Source: Chthoniobacteraceae bacterium (GTDB lineage Bacteria; Verrucomicrobiota; Verrucomicrobiia; Chthoniobacterales; Chthoniobacteraceae). Taken from it: a stretch of DNA of 64,000 nt. The number at the start of each line of letters is the position of its first letter. Position 1 is the first letter of the stretch. Below, one piece after another: positions 31,736 through 40,399 of this stretch. The notes beneath the pieces are model-generated. The model ran no database searches and was not told the origin of the DNA. It saw only the letters and a list, made by a program, of their open reading frames with translations. The stretch spans positions 1-64,000 of the forward strand of contig CANJZW010000003.1 of assembly GCA_947479475.1 (NCBI GenBank). Reading direction: 5' to 3'. The position numbers were made by a program, and so were the translations under genes.

Positions 31736-33115
31736 TCAGCGTTTGGCCGAGGCCTGGGAGGCGGGGCTGTAGCCTGGGGAGGCGTTGAAATGGGTCGCCT
31801 GTTTGCCGTCGCCCAGATTCCACACCGTGACGTTTCCATCGTAGGAGCCTGCGGCAAGACGCTGGGTGTTGGGGTCGAGGGTGAGGGAGTAAATCCAGTC
31901 GGTGCTGCCCTCAAAGCCGCGTCCCGGTTTGAGGTCGGCCGCGCCGGCTTGGGAGAGCTTTTTGGCGCTGCCCGCCAGATAGATTTGGTCTCCGTTCGGG
32001 AGGAGTTTTAAAATATCGCCCAAGCCCCCCAGTTCGCGCTGTTTTTTGCCTTCGGCCACGTTCCATTGATGGGCGGCCTTGTCGCGTCCTGCGCTGAGGA
32101 CCTCCTTGCCATCCTGTGTGAAGGCCACCGTGTAAAGGGGCGCCTGATGGTCCCGGTACGTGGTGACAAGTTTGCCGGTGGCTGCGTTGAAAACTTTGGC
32201 GCCGCGGTCCAGGCTTACGGAGGCGACCAGGGTGCCATCGGGGCTGAAGGCGACGGCGGTGACGGCGTCTGAGTGCACCAAAAGCTTGTGCCTGCGCCGG
32301 CCTGATGGGAGCTCGAAAATGGAGAGGCTGTGGTCTGCGCCGGCCACGGCAAGGAGGGTGCCGTCGGGGCTGAACTTGACGTCCAGAAGCGTGTCCGTGC
32401 TGCTGAGCAGTTGCCTGAGCATCGCGCCGGATTTTGGATCAAAAAGTCTAAGCTCACCAAACTCGCCCGGTTCGCCACTCGCGGCCGCGAGGGAGGAACC
32501 GTCCGGGCTGAAGCAGAGGTGGTAGGTTCTGGGGGCGATATTTGGGATGCGCCGCAGGAGTTTGCCATCGGCTGGGTTCCAGACGCTCAGTTCGCGCAGG
32601 CCGCTTGCGAAGAGCTCCGAGCCGTCGGGACTAAAGGTGAGGGCCGTGACTGGGAGCGGCAGGGAATAGGCCTCGGGCGCTTTGGGGTGCAGGCGCGCGG
32701 GAATGATTTCGACCAAGGATGCCGTCGCTTCGCCGCCGTCGTAGGAGGCGCCTTCTGCAATCCAGCGTTTGATGAGCTCGACTTGGGCCTTGGGAAGCGG
32801 TTCGGCTTTTTTGGGCATGCGCTCGTCTGCGTCTTCGGCGATCAGGAGGTTGTAGAGCGCGCTTTTGTCGGGGTGGCTTGGCGTCAGGGCGGGGTCGGCA
32901 GGTGTTTCGTTGCGGGAAAGGAAATCAAAGCTGTCGACCCGGTAGCCGCCTTTTTGTTCGGTGGGACCGTGGCATGTCTGGCATTGGGAGAGGAGAAGGG
33001 GTGCGATTTGCGCGCGGAAACTCACGGGAGGCTGGGCCGCGCGCAGGCCGGCGGGTTGGATTGCCGCGGCGAGGGTCAGGCCGAGAAGGAACCAGAGGTT
33101 TGAGGCGGGTTTCAT
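31736..33115 (-). CDS. Exported cytochrome-like (PSCyt1) protein with WD40 propeller
   Basis: 459 residues with signal peptide (ending near RAAQPP). A PSCyt1-type heme motif C45-x-x-C48-H49 sits in LLSQCQTCHGPTEQKGGY, followed by RMPKKAEPLPKAQVELIKRW, the usual C-terminal part of this cytochrome domain. From about residue 145 comes a WD40-type propeller with repeated FSPDGSxL...xxWN/xxFxxxxG units (ALTFSPDGSELFASG, CFSPDGSSLAAASG, KFSPDGTLLAVAGA, AFSPDGTLVASVSL, TLDPNTQRLAAGSYDG). Electron transfer or a scaffold in the periplasm is likely. Last gene of the leftward DUF1501 / pre-peptidase / DUF1549-DUF1553 operon, 8 bases after the previous stop. Confidence 0.92.
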   Translation of the reverse strand: MKPASNLWFLLGLTLAAAIQPAGLRAAQPPVSFRAQIAPLLLSQCQTCHGPTEQKGGYRVDSFDFLSRNETPADPALTPSHPDKSALYNLLIAEDADERMPKKAEPLPKAQVELIKRWIAEGASYDGGEATASLVEIIPARLHPKAPEAYSLPLPVTALTFSPDGSELFASGLRELSVWNPADGKLLRRIPNIAPRTYHLCFSPDGSSLAAASGEPGEFGELRLFDPKSGAMLRQLLSSTDTLLDVKFSPDGTLLAVAGADHSLSIFELPSGRRRHKLLVHSDAVTAVAFSPDGTLVASVSLDRGAKVFNAATGKLVTTYRDHQAPLYTVAFTQDGKEVLSAGRDKAAHQWNVAEGKKQRELGGLGDILKLLPNGDQIYLAGSAKKLSQAGAADLKPGRGFEGSTDWIYSLTLDPNTQRLAAGSYDGNVTVWNLGDGKQATHFNASPGYSPASQASAKR

Positions 33116-33123
33116 GCCGTGGC

Positions 33124-35613
33124 TTAGTGGCGGAAGACAAATTCGCGCAGGTTGAGAACCGTCCAGGCGATGTCTTCCAGGGCGGCCCCCCGGTCGGTGC
33201 GGGCGGCGAGATAGGCCTTGGCCTTGGTGAGTTCGATTTCCTTGGGCATCCGGCAGAGCGCGGCCAGATACAGCCCTTCGAGGATTTCGGTGTCGGACTT
33301 GTTTTGGGCGGTGAGGCTGCGGATGAACTGGCCCCCTCCGTTTTTGAGGCGGGTTTCCACGGTTTGACTGTTGGAGAGCTGAAGCGCCTGGGTGAGGCTG
33401 GGTTGGTTTTGCCGCTCGCAGGCGCAGGAGCTCTGGCGGGTGGGTTGGCCGAAGGCGACCAGGAAGGTGTTGTTGGGCTGGGGGGCGGGCAACTGGGTGG
33501 CAGGCGTGCCCAGCGGCATGTTTCCAAACCGCTCGGGCTGGCCGGTCACCTGGCAGACCGCATCCAGGAGCTGTTCGGCACTCAGGATTTGCTGGCGGGC
33601 GCGCGAGAAGTTTTTTTCGTCCTCCTTGTTGAAGGGGCCGGGTTGGGAACCTGCCTGGTAAGTGCGGCTGTTGAGGATGGTGCGCAGGATGTGGCGCCGG
33701 TCGAATTGATGGGCGACGAAGTCCTTGGCGAGGGCGTTGAGCAGCTCGGGGTTTTCGGGGGGATTGGAGTCTCGGAAATCGTCGAGGGGTTCGACGATGC
33801 CCTGCCCCATGAGTTGTCCCCAGAGCCGGTTGACTTCGACCCTGGCAAAGAAAGGATTGGCGGGACCGGTGAGCCAGTTTGCAAAGGCCTCGAGCCGGTC
33901 TGCCTCAGGCGCCAATTTCATGTCGCCCGCGCCCGGAGCCCAGGGTGGCATCTGCTTGCCCGTGCGAGGCTGGGTGATTTCTCCGTGGCGCGCGGTGAAA
34001 ATGAGCATCTCCTCCGGGCGCGGCCCTTTTTTACGTTGGACCCGTTCGAAAAAGGCGCCCAAGCCGTAGTAGTTGTCTTGAGTCCAGCGATCCAGGGGAT
34101 GGTTGTGGCACTTGGCGCATTGGACCCTGGAGCCGAGAAAGATTTGCGCCGCCATTTCCGTCGCCTCCGAGGTGTTGGCCGTGGTGCGGAAGAAATTTGC
34201 GGCCGGCACCTCGAGGGTGCTGCCCTGGGTGGTGAGCAGTTCGCGGGCGAACCGGTCGTAGGGGAGGTTTTTCTCCCAAGCGTTCACCAGCCACGTATTG
34301 TATTTGTGGGTGCCGGGTTCCTTGACCGTGGTGGGGCTGATGCGGAGCAGGTCGCCCCATTTGAAGGCCCAGAAGCGCGCAAACTCGGGCCGGTTCAAAA
34401 GCGAGTCGATGAGTTTTGCCCGCTTGTCCGGCGCCGGATCCTGGAGAAAGGCGCGTGTTTCCTCGATTTTCGGGAGAAGCCCCGTGACGTCCAAATACGC
34501 GCGCCGCAAAAAGACCGCGTCCTCGGCGGTGGGCGCGGGCAGGTACTGGAGGAGCTTCAACTTGGCGAAGACGAGTTCGTCCACGTAGTTCGCCGGGGCG
34601 GGCGCCTTCCATGTGAAGCCCTCCACGTTGCGGATGAAGGTGAGGTAGCAGGTTTCCACCTTGTCGAGAAAACGCACGGAGATGCCGACTTGCCCGCGGC
34701 CACTGCCCACCACCAGGCCGTGGGTGCTGACGGTGGCGAGGGCTTCCTGAGAGCTCGAATACATCGCCAAACGGGTGATATCCCGTTCGCTTCCATCGCT
34801 GAAACGTGCGTTGACCCTGAGCTGCTGGGTGTGCGCGGGCCACTGGAGGACCCGGCTTGCCGCGGGGGTGACGCTGATGGCGGTGAGTTTTGGGGCGTCG
34901 GCGGGGTCAAACTGGCAGCCCTGCGCAATCCAGTCCACGAGCAGGCGGAAGGCGTCGTCGTCCTTGCGCAGTTTGAGGCCGCCGCGGTGGGCCACTTGCA
35001 TGAGTGGTTTGCGCAGAAGCAGGCTGGATTCCGGCTCTGGAAGGTTGATGCGCCGGTTCAGGAAGTCCCGGGTCAGCGTGATTTTGTCTGACTCAGGATC
35101 GTAGGCGACCATTGAGAGGGCAAAACCGCCCTTGCCGCTGGGCGCCCCGTGGCAGCCGCCCGAGTTGCAGCCGTTTTTTGAAAGCGCCGCCAGCGTCCCG
35201 TAGGCAAACGAGATTTTCTCCGGTTTGTCCTGCCCTGAAACACGCACGGGCACCTGCACTTCAAGGCCGGCAACGCGCACGCTCAGCCGGGTTTTGCCAT
35301 TGGCGAGGCCGCCGACAAGGGCCGCACTCACCTGCACCACGCCCGCGTCGGCCGGCGTATATTCCGCTACCCTGGTGAGATCCTGCACCGCGCCGTTCGG
35401 GTAGAAGCCGGACACGACGAGTTGCACCTTGTCGAGAGGGGTGGCGAGTTGGATTTCGGGGGGCGAGACCTCCAGGCGCTGCGGTTGGCCGATCTGGATG
35501 GGTTCGAGTGTGGGCGGGGCCTTTTCCGTTTCGCGCTGCTCGCCGCGTGCGGGAGCCCACGCGCCCGGGAGGAGCAATAGCAGGCTGAAAAAGAGGTTAA
35601 ACCGGGTTTTCAT
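33124..35613 (-). CDS. DUF1549/DUF1553 (PSD1-type) exported protein with Ig-like domains
   Basis: 829 residues, signal peptide at 1-24. Two Big2/Ig-like domains (about 45-130 and 240-325, ISVTPAASRVLQWPAHTQQL) flank a motif C149-x4-C154-H155 (NGCNSGGCHGAPSGKGGF) known from this family and thought to bind heme or metal. DUF1549 follows (about 340-560; RRAYLDVTGLLP, QCAKCHNHPLDRWTQDNYYG), then DUF1553 (about 595-820; NRLWGQLMGQGIVEPLDDFR, ILNSRTYQ). Planctomycetes and Verrucomicrobia carry many copies; biochemical activity is unproven. Its ATG overlaps the stop of the upstream pre-peptidase gene (ATGA at 35610-35613), so both are coupled. Confidence 0.93.
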   Translation of the reverse strand: MKTRFNLFFSLLLLLPGAWAPARGEQRETEKAPPTLEPIQIGQPQRLEVSPPEIQLATPLDKVQLVVSGFYPNGAVQDLTRVAEYTPADAGVVQVSAALVGGLANGKTRLSVRVAGLEVQVPVRVSGQDKPEKISFAYGTLAALSKNGCNSGGCHGAPSGKGGFALSMVAYDPESDKITLTRDFLNRRINLPEPESSLLLRKPLMQVAHRGGLKLRKDDDAFRLLVDWIAQGCQFDPADAPKLTAISVTPAASRVLQWPAHTQQLRVNARFSDGSERDITRLAMYSSSQEALATVSTHGLVVGSGRGQVGISVRFLDKVETCYLTFIRNVEGFTWKAPAPANYVDELVFAKLKLLQYLPAPTAEDAVFLRRAYLDVTGLLPKIEETRAFLQDPAPDKRAKLIDSLLNRPEFARFWAFKWGDLLRISPTTVKEPGTHKYNTWLVNAWEKNLPYDRFARELLTTQGSTLEVPAANFFRTTANTSEATEMAAQIFLGSRVQCAKCHNHPLDRWTQDNYYGLGAFFERVQRKKGPRPEEMLIFTARHGEITQPRTGKQMPPWAPGAGDMKLAPEADRLEAFANWLTGPANPFFARVEVNRLWGQLMGQGIVEPLDDFRDSNPPENPELLNALAKDFVAHQFDRRHILRTILNSRTYQAGSQPGPFNKEDEKNFSRARQQILSAEQLLDAVCQVTGQPERFGNMPLGTPATQLPAPQPNNTFLVAFGQPTRQSSCACERQNQPSLTQALQLSNSQTVETRLKNGGGQFIRSLTAQNKSDTEILEGLYLAALCRMPKEIELTKAKAYLAARTDRGAALEDIAWTVLNLREFVFRH

Positions 35614-38036
35614 TTCTTCACCTCCAGTGGGATGGGTTCACTCTGAAGCGAGACTTCGGCGCCGTTGACCCGTGTGGTGGCGGCAAGGCGCAGGGTGCCC
35701 GATTTTCCTTCGGGCGTGTTGGGCTCGGCCGTGAGTTCGAGCTCCGCCTCAGAGCTTTCCGGGGCGATGGTCACTTGTTGCGGGCCGCTGATCCCCTGGG
35801 GCAATTGCAGCAGACTCACCTGGATGGGTTGCGGGTCGGTGAGTTCGTAGCGGGTGGCGGTGATTTTCAAAATGCGCTTGCCCCCGGGAGCCAAGGCGGC
35901 GGGCGGGGCGGCGGCGATCGCGAGGGGTTTGGCCACGCGGAGTTTGACTTTGGAAAGGCGGACTTCCTTGTGGACTCCCTTGAAGTCGCCGCCGGCGAGG
36001 ATCTCAAACACGTGGGAAGCCAGCGGCAGATCGGGCGGCCCCTTGATTTCACAGATAAAGTCCACTTGTCCCGCGATGCGCCCGCCCCGGCCCGCCTCGC
36101 TCTTGATTTCCACGCCCGGAGGCAGGCCGCTGAAGCTGAGCTGCGCGTTGCCATCAAACTTCGGGTCCAGCGAAGTCTGGCGCACCACAAACGAGTTTTT
36201 GCCTACAAGGGTGGGGAGGACGACCTCGCGGTCGGTGACTGCAATGGAGAAAAAGTGAGGGGCTTCCGGGCCCACGCAAACGGGAAAGGTCTCCCCCAGG
36301 AGGCGCGGGGCCAAAGGCATTGATTGGAGCGCCAGCAGAACGGTGTCTGTCGGAGGTTTGTTGGGGTCGGGTTTGGGGGGCGAAACAGCCGCCTGGATTT
36401 GGCGCTCACCCTCCACCGCGCTCCCTAAAATCCGGAGATGGTAGAGAGTCCCTGAGGGGACGTTTTCGGGCACGAAGACCTGGAGTTGGGTGTCGTTTTT
36501 GCCCTTCTCAATGATGTTTTTCTCGCACCGGATGCCTTCTGGCAGCGGGCTCCCGTCATCGGTAGCCAGGCTTAGGGTGATGGGGCCGTTGACGCCCCGG
36601 CGCTGGGCGGTGATTTTGAGGCTGAAATTGCCGCCCAAAGCCGCCACGAAGCGCTCCACGGACGCGGTAAGCTCAAGACCGGGCGTGTTTTGCTCCACGC
36701 GGATTCCGTAAATAAACTCCCTGCCGCCCCGCCGCGCGATATCCTCCACGGCGATTTTGCAGACCCCATCGGCCGGCGCCCGAAATGTCACGGTCACGTC
36801 GTTGGAGGAACTCGTGCCGGCGGCATCGTTGGCGGAGAGAAAGCCGCCTTTGGCGTCCTCTACGCCGACGTACAAGACGGCAGGGGAACCCAGTTCGCGC
36901 GAAAGCGGGGTGAGGGTGAGGCGGTCGTCCTTTTTCACGGACAACAGGAAGGTGTCGCGGGCGCCCGGGGTGAGCAACCGGCCGAAAATGGTGCACGGAA
37001 TGGTGACAGGCAGGGGTTGGGCCGCGTCGGGTGTGTTTTGGTGCAGGTAAACGGGGTTGGCGTCTGTGCGCAGGCGCGCGAAGGCGGCGGGTTTGTCCGG
37101 CGCAAAACGCACGGGGACCGAGGCCACGCCGGTGGGCGACACCGAGGCGCTCACGCGAAGGGGACCGATGCCCTCGACCGCCTCGCCAGCGGCCCGGACC
37201 TCGACGCTTGCGCCGGGCGCCGCCACCGGCGGGAACAGGTTGGAGACCAGGGGGAAGTCACCCACGCGGAGGTGGTAAAAATAGGGGGCGCCGCCCGAGA
37301 AGGAGGAATCGCGGATCTCGAGGGTGAGAACTTCGTCGGTTTTGGCGTGGTGACGCAGGCGGCAGTCGCCGGCGAGGCCGGGGGAGTCGTCAAGGGAGGC
37401 CAGGACATTGCCTTGCGGATCCAGTAAGCGCAATATCGGGTCTAGCTTTGAGCCCAACCGGGCGGCGAAGACTTCCACCGAAAGGGCCTCCCCGGCCTTG
37501 AGTGCGACTTTGTAGTAGTCGGGGCGCCCTGTGTCTGTGGCGCCTTCGAGAGCCACGCCCTGCGGGAGGAGTTGGGCGGCCGGGGTGGAGGCTGTTTTGG
37601 AGTCCTTCAGCACCACGGGCAGATCGTCCACGAGGAAGAGCAGGGGGCCCGAGAGGCCTGTGGCGGTGGGCAACCGGATGAACCCAAGCCCGAGGGGGGC
37701 GTCCGCGGGAAGGGTGAGGCTGCCCTGGATCTGGCGCAGGTCGGGTTTCGCGGGTTTGCCGTCTTTGGTGTCTTTGGCTTCTTTGGCTTCTTTGGGAGGT
37801 GCGGGAGGTGCGGGAGGTGCGGGAGGTGTCCAGAGGGTTTGTGCCCCGAAACTCGTCCAGAGCGGTTGGGGGGCTTGGAGCTGGTTTCCAAGGACGGTGA
37901 CCTGGACCGACTGGCCGGGGCGGGCCGAGTGGGGGGCGATGCTGCTGATCTCCGGGGACTGTGCCCGCGCCCCCGTGAGTAACGCGAGCGCGAGCGCGAG
38001 CGAGAGCGGCGCGAGGGTCTTTTCCAGGCGTGGCAT
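35610..38036 (-). CDS. Exported pre-peptidase C-terminal (PPC)-type beta-domain protein
   Basis: 808 residues with a signal peptide (LAPLSLALALALLTGARA). The start of the mature protein (EISSIAPHSARPGQSVQVTV) is an IPT/Ig-like domain; PPC-like domains follow (about 165-260, DYYKVALKAGEALSVEVFAA; again about 335-450, RDTFLLSVKKDDRLTLTPLS), then several further beta-sandwich segments to the end. Such proteins precede DUF1549/DUF1553 genes in Planctomycetes and Verrucomicrobia and are presumed structural or carbohydrate-binding. A Pro/Ala/Lys/Asp-rich insert (about 75-100) is coded by short repeats. The signal-peptide codons contain a GCGAGC hexamer repeat. Confidence 0.88.
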   Translation of the reverse strand: MPRLEKTLAPLSLALALALLTGARAQSPEISSIAPHSARPGQSVQVTVLGNQLQAPQPLWTSFGAQTLWTPPAPPAPPAPPKEAKEAKDTKDGKPAKPDLRQIQGSLTLPADAPLGLGFIRLPTATGLSGPLLFLVDDLPVVLKDSKTASTPAAQLLPQGVALEGATDTGRPDYYKVALKAGEALSVEVFAARLGSKLDPILRLLDPQGNVLASLDDSPGLAGDCRLRHHAKTDEVLTLEIRDSSFSGGAPYFYHLRVGDFPLVSNLFPPVAAPGASVEVRAAGEAVEGIGPLRVSASVSPTGVASVPVRFAPDKPAAFARLRTDANPVYLHQNTPDAAQPLPVTIPCTIFGRLLTPGARDTFLLSVKKDDRLTLTPLSRELGSPAVLYVGVEDAKGGFLSANDAAGTSSSNDVTVTFRAPADGVCKIAVEDIARRGGREFIYGIRVEQNTPGLELTASVERFVAALGGNFSLKITAQRRGVNGPITLSLATDDGSPLPEGIRCEKNIIEKGKNDTQLQVFVPENVPSGTLYHLRILGSAVEGERQIQAAVSPPKPDPNKPPTDTVLLALQSMPLAPRLLGETFPVCVGPEAPHFFSIAVTDREVVLPTLVGKNSFVVRQTSLDPKFDGNAQLSFSGLPPGVEIKSEAGRGGRIAGQVDFICEIKGPPDLPLASHVFEILAGGDFKGVHKEVRLSKVKLRVAKPLAIAAAPPAALAPGGKRILKITATRYELTDPQPIQVSLLQLPQGISGPQQVTIAPESSEAELELTAEPNTPEGKSGTLRLAATTRVNGAEVSLQSEPIPLEVKK
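37980..38008. repeat. GCGAGC-type hexamer repeat inside a signal peptide
   Basis: Alternating GCGAGC units code for the Leu-Ala run in the hydrophobic core of the pre-peptidase protein's signal peptide. Slippage by whole units would lengthen or shorten the signal core in frame. Confidence 0.6.
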
Positions 38037-38078
38037 GGAGTGGCGTGCTGGTTTTGGCTGGGGGTGGCGTGTGCCGGC

Positions 38079-39527
38079 TCAGATCAGGGCGCGGATCACC
38101 TCGCCTTTTTTCGCCAGGAAAATCGGGCGGCCGTCCGGGGTGAAGAGGGGCTTCTCGCGGTCGATGCCCAGGAACTCGTAGACGGTGGCGGCGTAGTCCT
38201 CGGGGGTGTAGGGCCGCTCGGTGACGTAGCCTCCTTCGCTGTCGGTTTCGCCGATGATTTGTCCGCCGGGAACGCCCGCGCCTGCAAAAACAATGGAGTA
38301 GGCGTTGGGCCAGTGGTCGCGGCCCTTGGTTTTGTTGAGGCGGGGCGTGCGGCCGAATTCGGTGACGAAGCACACGAGGGTGTCTGCGAGAAGGCCGCGC
38401 TGGTCCATGTCCTCGATGAGGGCGCTGAAGGCCTGGTCGGTGGAGCCCATCATCCACCAGGTGCCGATCCCGTAGCGGCCCACGCCGCCCTGGGCGCCGG
38501 CTAGATTGCACGTGCCGTTGGCGTAAATATAATCGTGATGGTCCCAGTTGAGGTTGCTCCCGCCCGGGGTTTTGGAGGAGTCCGGTTCGCGCACATCAAC
38601 AGTGACAAAACGCACGCCGGATTCGATGAGTTTGCGTCCCGCAAGGTAACACTGGCCGCGGTGGCCGCGCCCGTAGCGTTCCCGGGTGGCGTCGGGCTCA
38701 CTTTGGAGGTCGAAGGCCCCCATGGTGTTGGGGTTGGTGAGCAGATTCTCGGCCTGGTCGTAAAAGGTTTTCATCGCCTCCGCTCCGGGGACGCCATCGG
38801 TGGCCAGGCCGATGTCGAGGTTGCTCAAAAGTTCGCGGCGGTCGCGGAACCGGCGCTGGTCGATGCCGGTGGTGAAGCTGAGGTTGGGCACTTTCCACTG
38901 AGGGTCAGCGAGATCTTTGCCGGTGGTTTTGAACGCGGCAAAACTCGGGGGCAGGTAGCCGGTGCGAGTCATGGCGCTTTGCTCATGGTTGCCGGGGATC
39001 ATGATGTAGGGCGGCAAATAGTCGCAACTGCTGCCGGAGCGGTAGGCGACTACGCTGCCGATGTCGGGCATTTCCACCGGCCCTCCCGGCACTTCGCCGG
39101 AGAGGATGTACTGGGTGCCGCGGGGGTGGTCGTCCACCTTGATTTTGTGGCACATGGAGCGCACCACGGCGAGTTTGTCCGCCACCTTGGCTGTTTTGGA
39201 GAGCAGTTCGGTGAAGTGCATCCCGGGGACGTTGGTGCGGATGGGCTTGTAGATGCTCCGGTGTTCGGCTGGGGCGTCAGGCTTTGGATCCCAGGTGTCC
39301 ATGTGCGAGAGACCGCCCTGTTCGAGGATGACCAGCACCTTTTTGGCGCGTCCAAAATGTTTGCCGTGTCCGCCCGAGGCCGCCGCAGCGAGCAGCGAGG
39401 GGTTGCCCAGGCTGGAGAGCATGCCGCCCAGGCCGATGCCGACAAAGCTGCGGGCGCTTCTCTGAAGCAGGCAGCGGCGGGTGAGCCCTTCCCTGAGCGG
39501 AAGATCGGCGGAAGACTGGTGGGGCAT
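38079..39527 (-). CDS. DUF1501 family protein with Tat-like signal
   Basis: 482 residues from MPHQSSADLPLREGLTRRCL. The N terminus (TRRCLLQRSARSFVGIGLGGM) is the family's Tat-like signal, and the body has the DUF1501 (alkaline-phosphatase/sulfatase-like superfamily) landmarks KKVLVILEQGGLSHMDTWDP, MHFTELLSKTAKVADKLAVV, LVCFVTEFGRTPRLNKTKGR and DHWPNAYSIVFAGAGVPGGQ. The long upstream extension to 39827 overlaps unrelated sequence and is rejected. First gene of a leftward operon with pre-peptidase, DUF1549/DUF1553 and cytochrome-WD40 genes. DUF1501 and the DUF1552 protein at 3-4 kb are likely distant relatives, so the window has two parallel systems. Confidence 0.93.
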   Translation of the reverse strand: MPHQSSADLPLREGLTRRCLLQRSARSFVGIGLGGMLSSLGNPSLLAAAASGGHGKHFGRAKKVLVILEQGGLSHMDTWDPKPDAPAEHRSIYKPIRTNVPGMHFTELLSKTAKVADKLAVVRSMCHKIKVDDHPRGTQYILSGEVPGGPVEMPDIGSVVAYRSGSSCDYLPPYIMIPGNHEQSAMTRTGYLPPSFAAFKTTGKDLADPQWKVPNLSFTTGIDQRRFRDRRELLSNLDIGLATDGVPGAEAMKTFYDQAENLLTNPNTMGAFDLQSEPDATRERYGRGHRGQCYLAGRKLIESGVRFVTVDVREPDSSKTPGGSNLNWDHHDYIYANGTCNLAGAQGGVGRYGIGTWWMMGSTDQAFSALIEDMDQRGLLADTLVCFVTEFGRTPRLNKTKGRDHWPNAYSIVFAGAGVPGGQIIGETDSEGGYVTERPYTPEDYAATVYEFLGIDREKPLFTPDGRPIFLAKKGEVIRALI

Positions 39528-39533
39528 ACGAAG

Positions 39534-39557
39534 ATAACCCGGAGCCGGCCCGGTTAT
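39534..39557 (-). promoter_or_regulatory. Inverted repeat just upstream of the DUF1501 start
   Basis: ATAACC (39534-39539) and GGTTAT (39552-39557) form a perfect 6-bp inverted repeat with a GC-rich spacer, ending 7 bases before the DUF1501 start codon. It could be an operator or a leader hairpin that hides the start. No promoter was identified around it. Confidence 0.35.
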
Positions 39558-39646
39558 TGGGGTGAGGAAATGGGGCGCGGCAAATGAGGCGAGGCCCCCG
39601 GGAGGCGGCGGTGCCTTGGAATCTCCGCCGGAGCCAGCGGTTTGGT

Positions 39647-40303
39647 TTAGTGGGGGCCTTTTGGGAGGCGTTCCAGGGCCGTTTGATAGGCCGGCTTCAG
39701 CTCGGGAAGGGAGGCGATGCTGACGTGAAGGTCGCGGATGATGCCGTCCTGAAGGGCGTACACGAGCCCGTGGACGGTGAGGTCCTGGCCGCGCAGCCAG
39801 GCGTCCTGAACGATGGTAGTCTCGCAAACGTTCATGACTTGCTCGATGACATTGAGTTCGCAGAGGCGGTTGGCCTGCGCCTCTGCATCGCCGGCCTCCT
39901 CCAGAAGATGCGCGTGTTTCTGGCGGACGTCTTGGACGTGCCGCAGCCAGTTGTCAATGAGCCCCAGACGCCGCCCCTGAAGGGCCGTGATGACGCCGCC
40001 GCACCCGTAGTGGCCCACCACGAGGATGTGTTTCACAAGCAGGGCGTCAACAGCAAACTGCATGACGCTCAAGCAGTTGAGGTCGGTGTGCACCACGACG
40101 TTCGCCACGTTGCGGTGCACGAAGATCTCGCCGGGAATGAGCCCCACGATTTGGTTGGCGGGCACGCGGCTGTCGGAGCAACCGATCCAGAGGTATTCCG
40201 GGGTTTGCTGGCCGGCGAGGGTGGAAAAAAAGTCGGGGTTGAGGGCGGAGGTTTCGGCCGCCCACTTTTGGTTGTTGGCGAGGAGTTGTGCGATGGCGCT
40301 CAT
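39647..40303 (-). CDS. can: Beta-class carbonic anhydrase
   Basis: 218 residues, standard for the bacterial beta-class enzyme that interconverts CO2 and bicarbonate in the cytoplasm. Zinc ligands are C42 (GCSDSRVPANQI), H98 and C101 (VVGHYGCGGV), and the catalytic D44-R46 dyad is intact. The region VHRNVANVVVHTDLNCLSVM fits the family. It is on the same strand as valS, 96 bases after it, and may be co-transcribed; this neighbour pair suggests only housekeeping. The DUF1501 operon begins 119 bases downstream. Confidence 0.95.
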   Translation of the reverse strand: MSAIAQLLANNQKWAAETSALNPDFFSTLAGQQTPEYLWIGCSDSRVPANQIVGLIPGEIFVHRNVANVVVHTDLNCLSVMQFAVDALLVKHILVVGHYGCGGVITALQGRRLGLIDNWLRHVQDVRQKHAHLLEEAGDAEAQANRLCELNVIEQVMNVCETTIVQDAWLRGQDLTVHGLVYALQDGIIRDLHVSIASLPELKPAYQTALERLPKGPH

Positions 40304-40399
40304 GTGCGGTTTTCTACAAACGTCCTGGAGGGGGTCGGATGGAAGGGGTGGATGAGGCTTTGGGCGGGGCGGTTTTCCGGGCTCGAAATGGTGGCCGGC

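Noticed and set aside
32878-35091. Rightward open frame of 737 codons opposite the DUF1549/DUF1553 gene
   Set aside because: Antisense shadow of a gene with family signatures and coupled neighbours; composition Gly/Glu-rich without domain.
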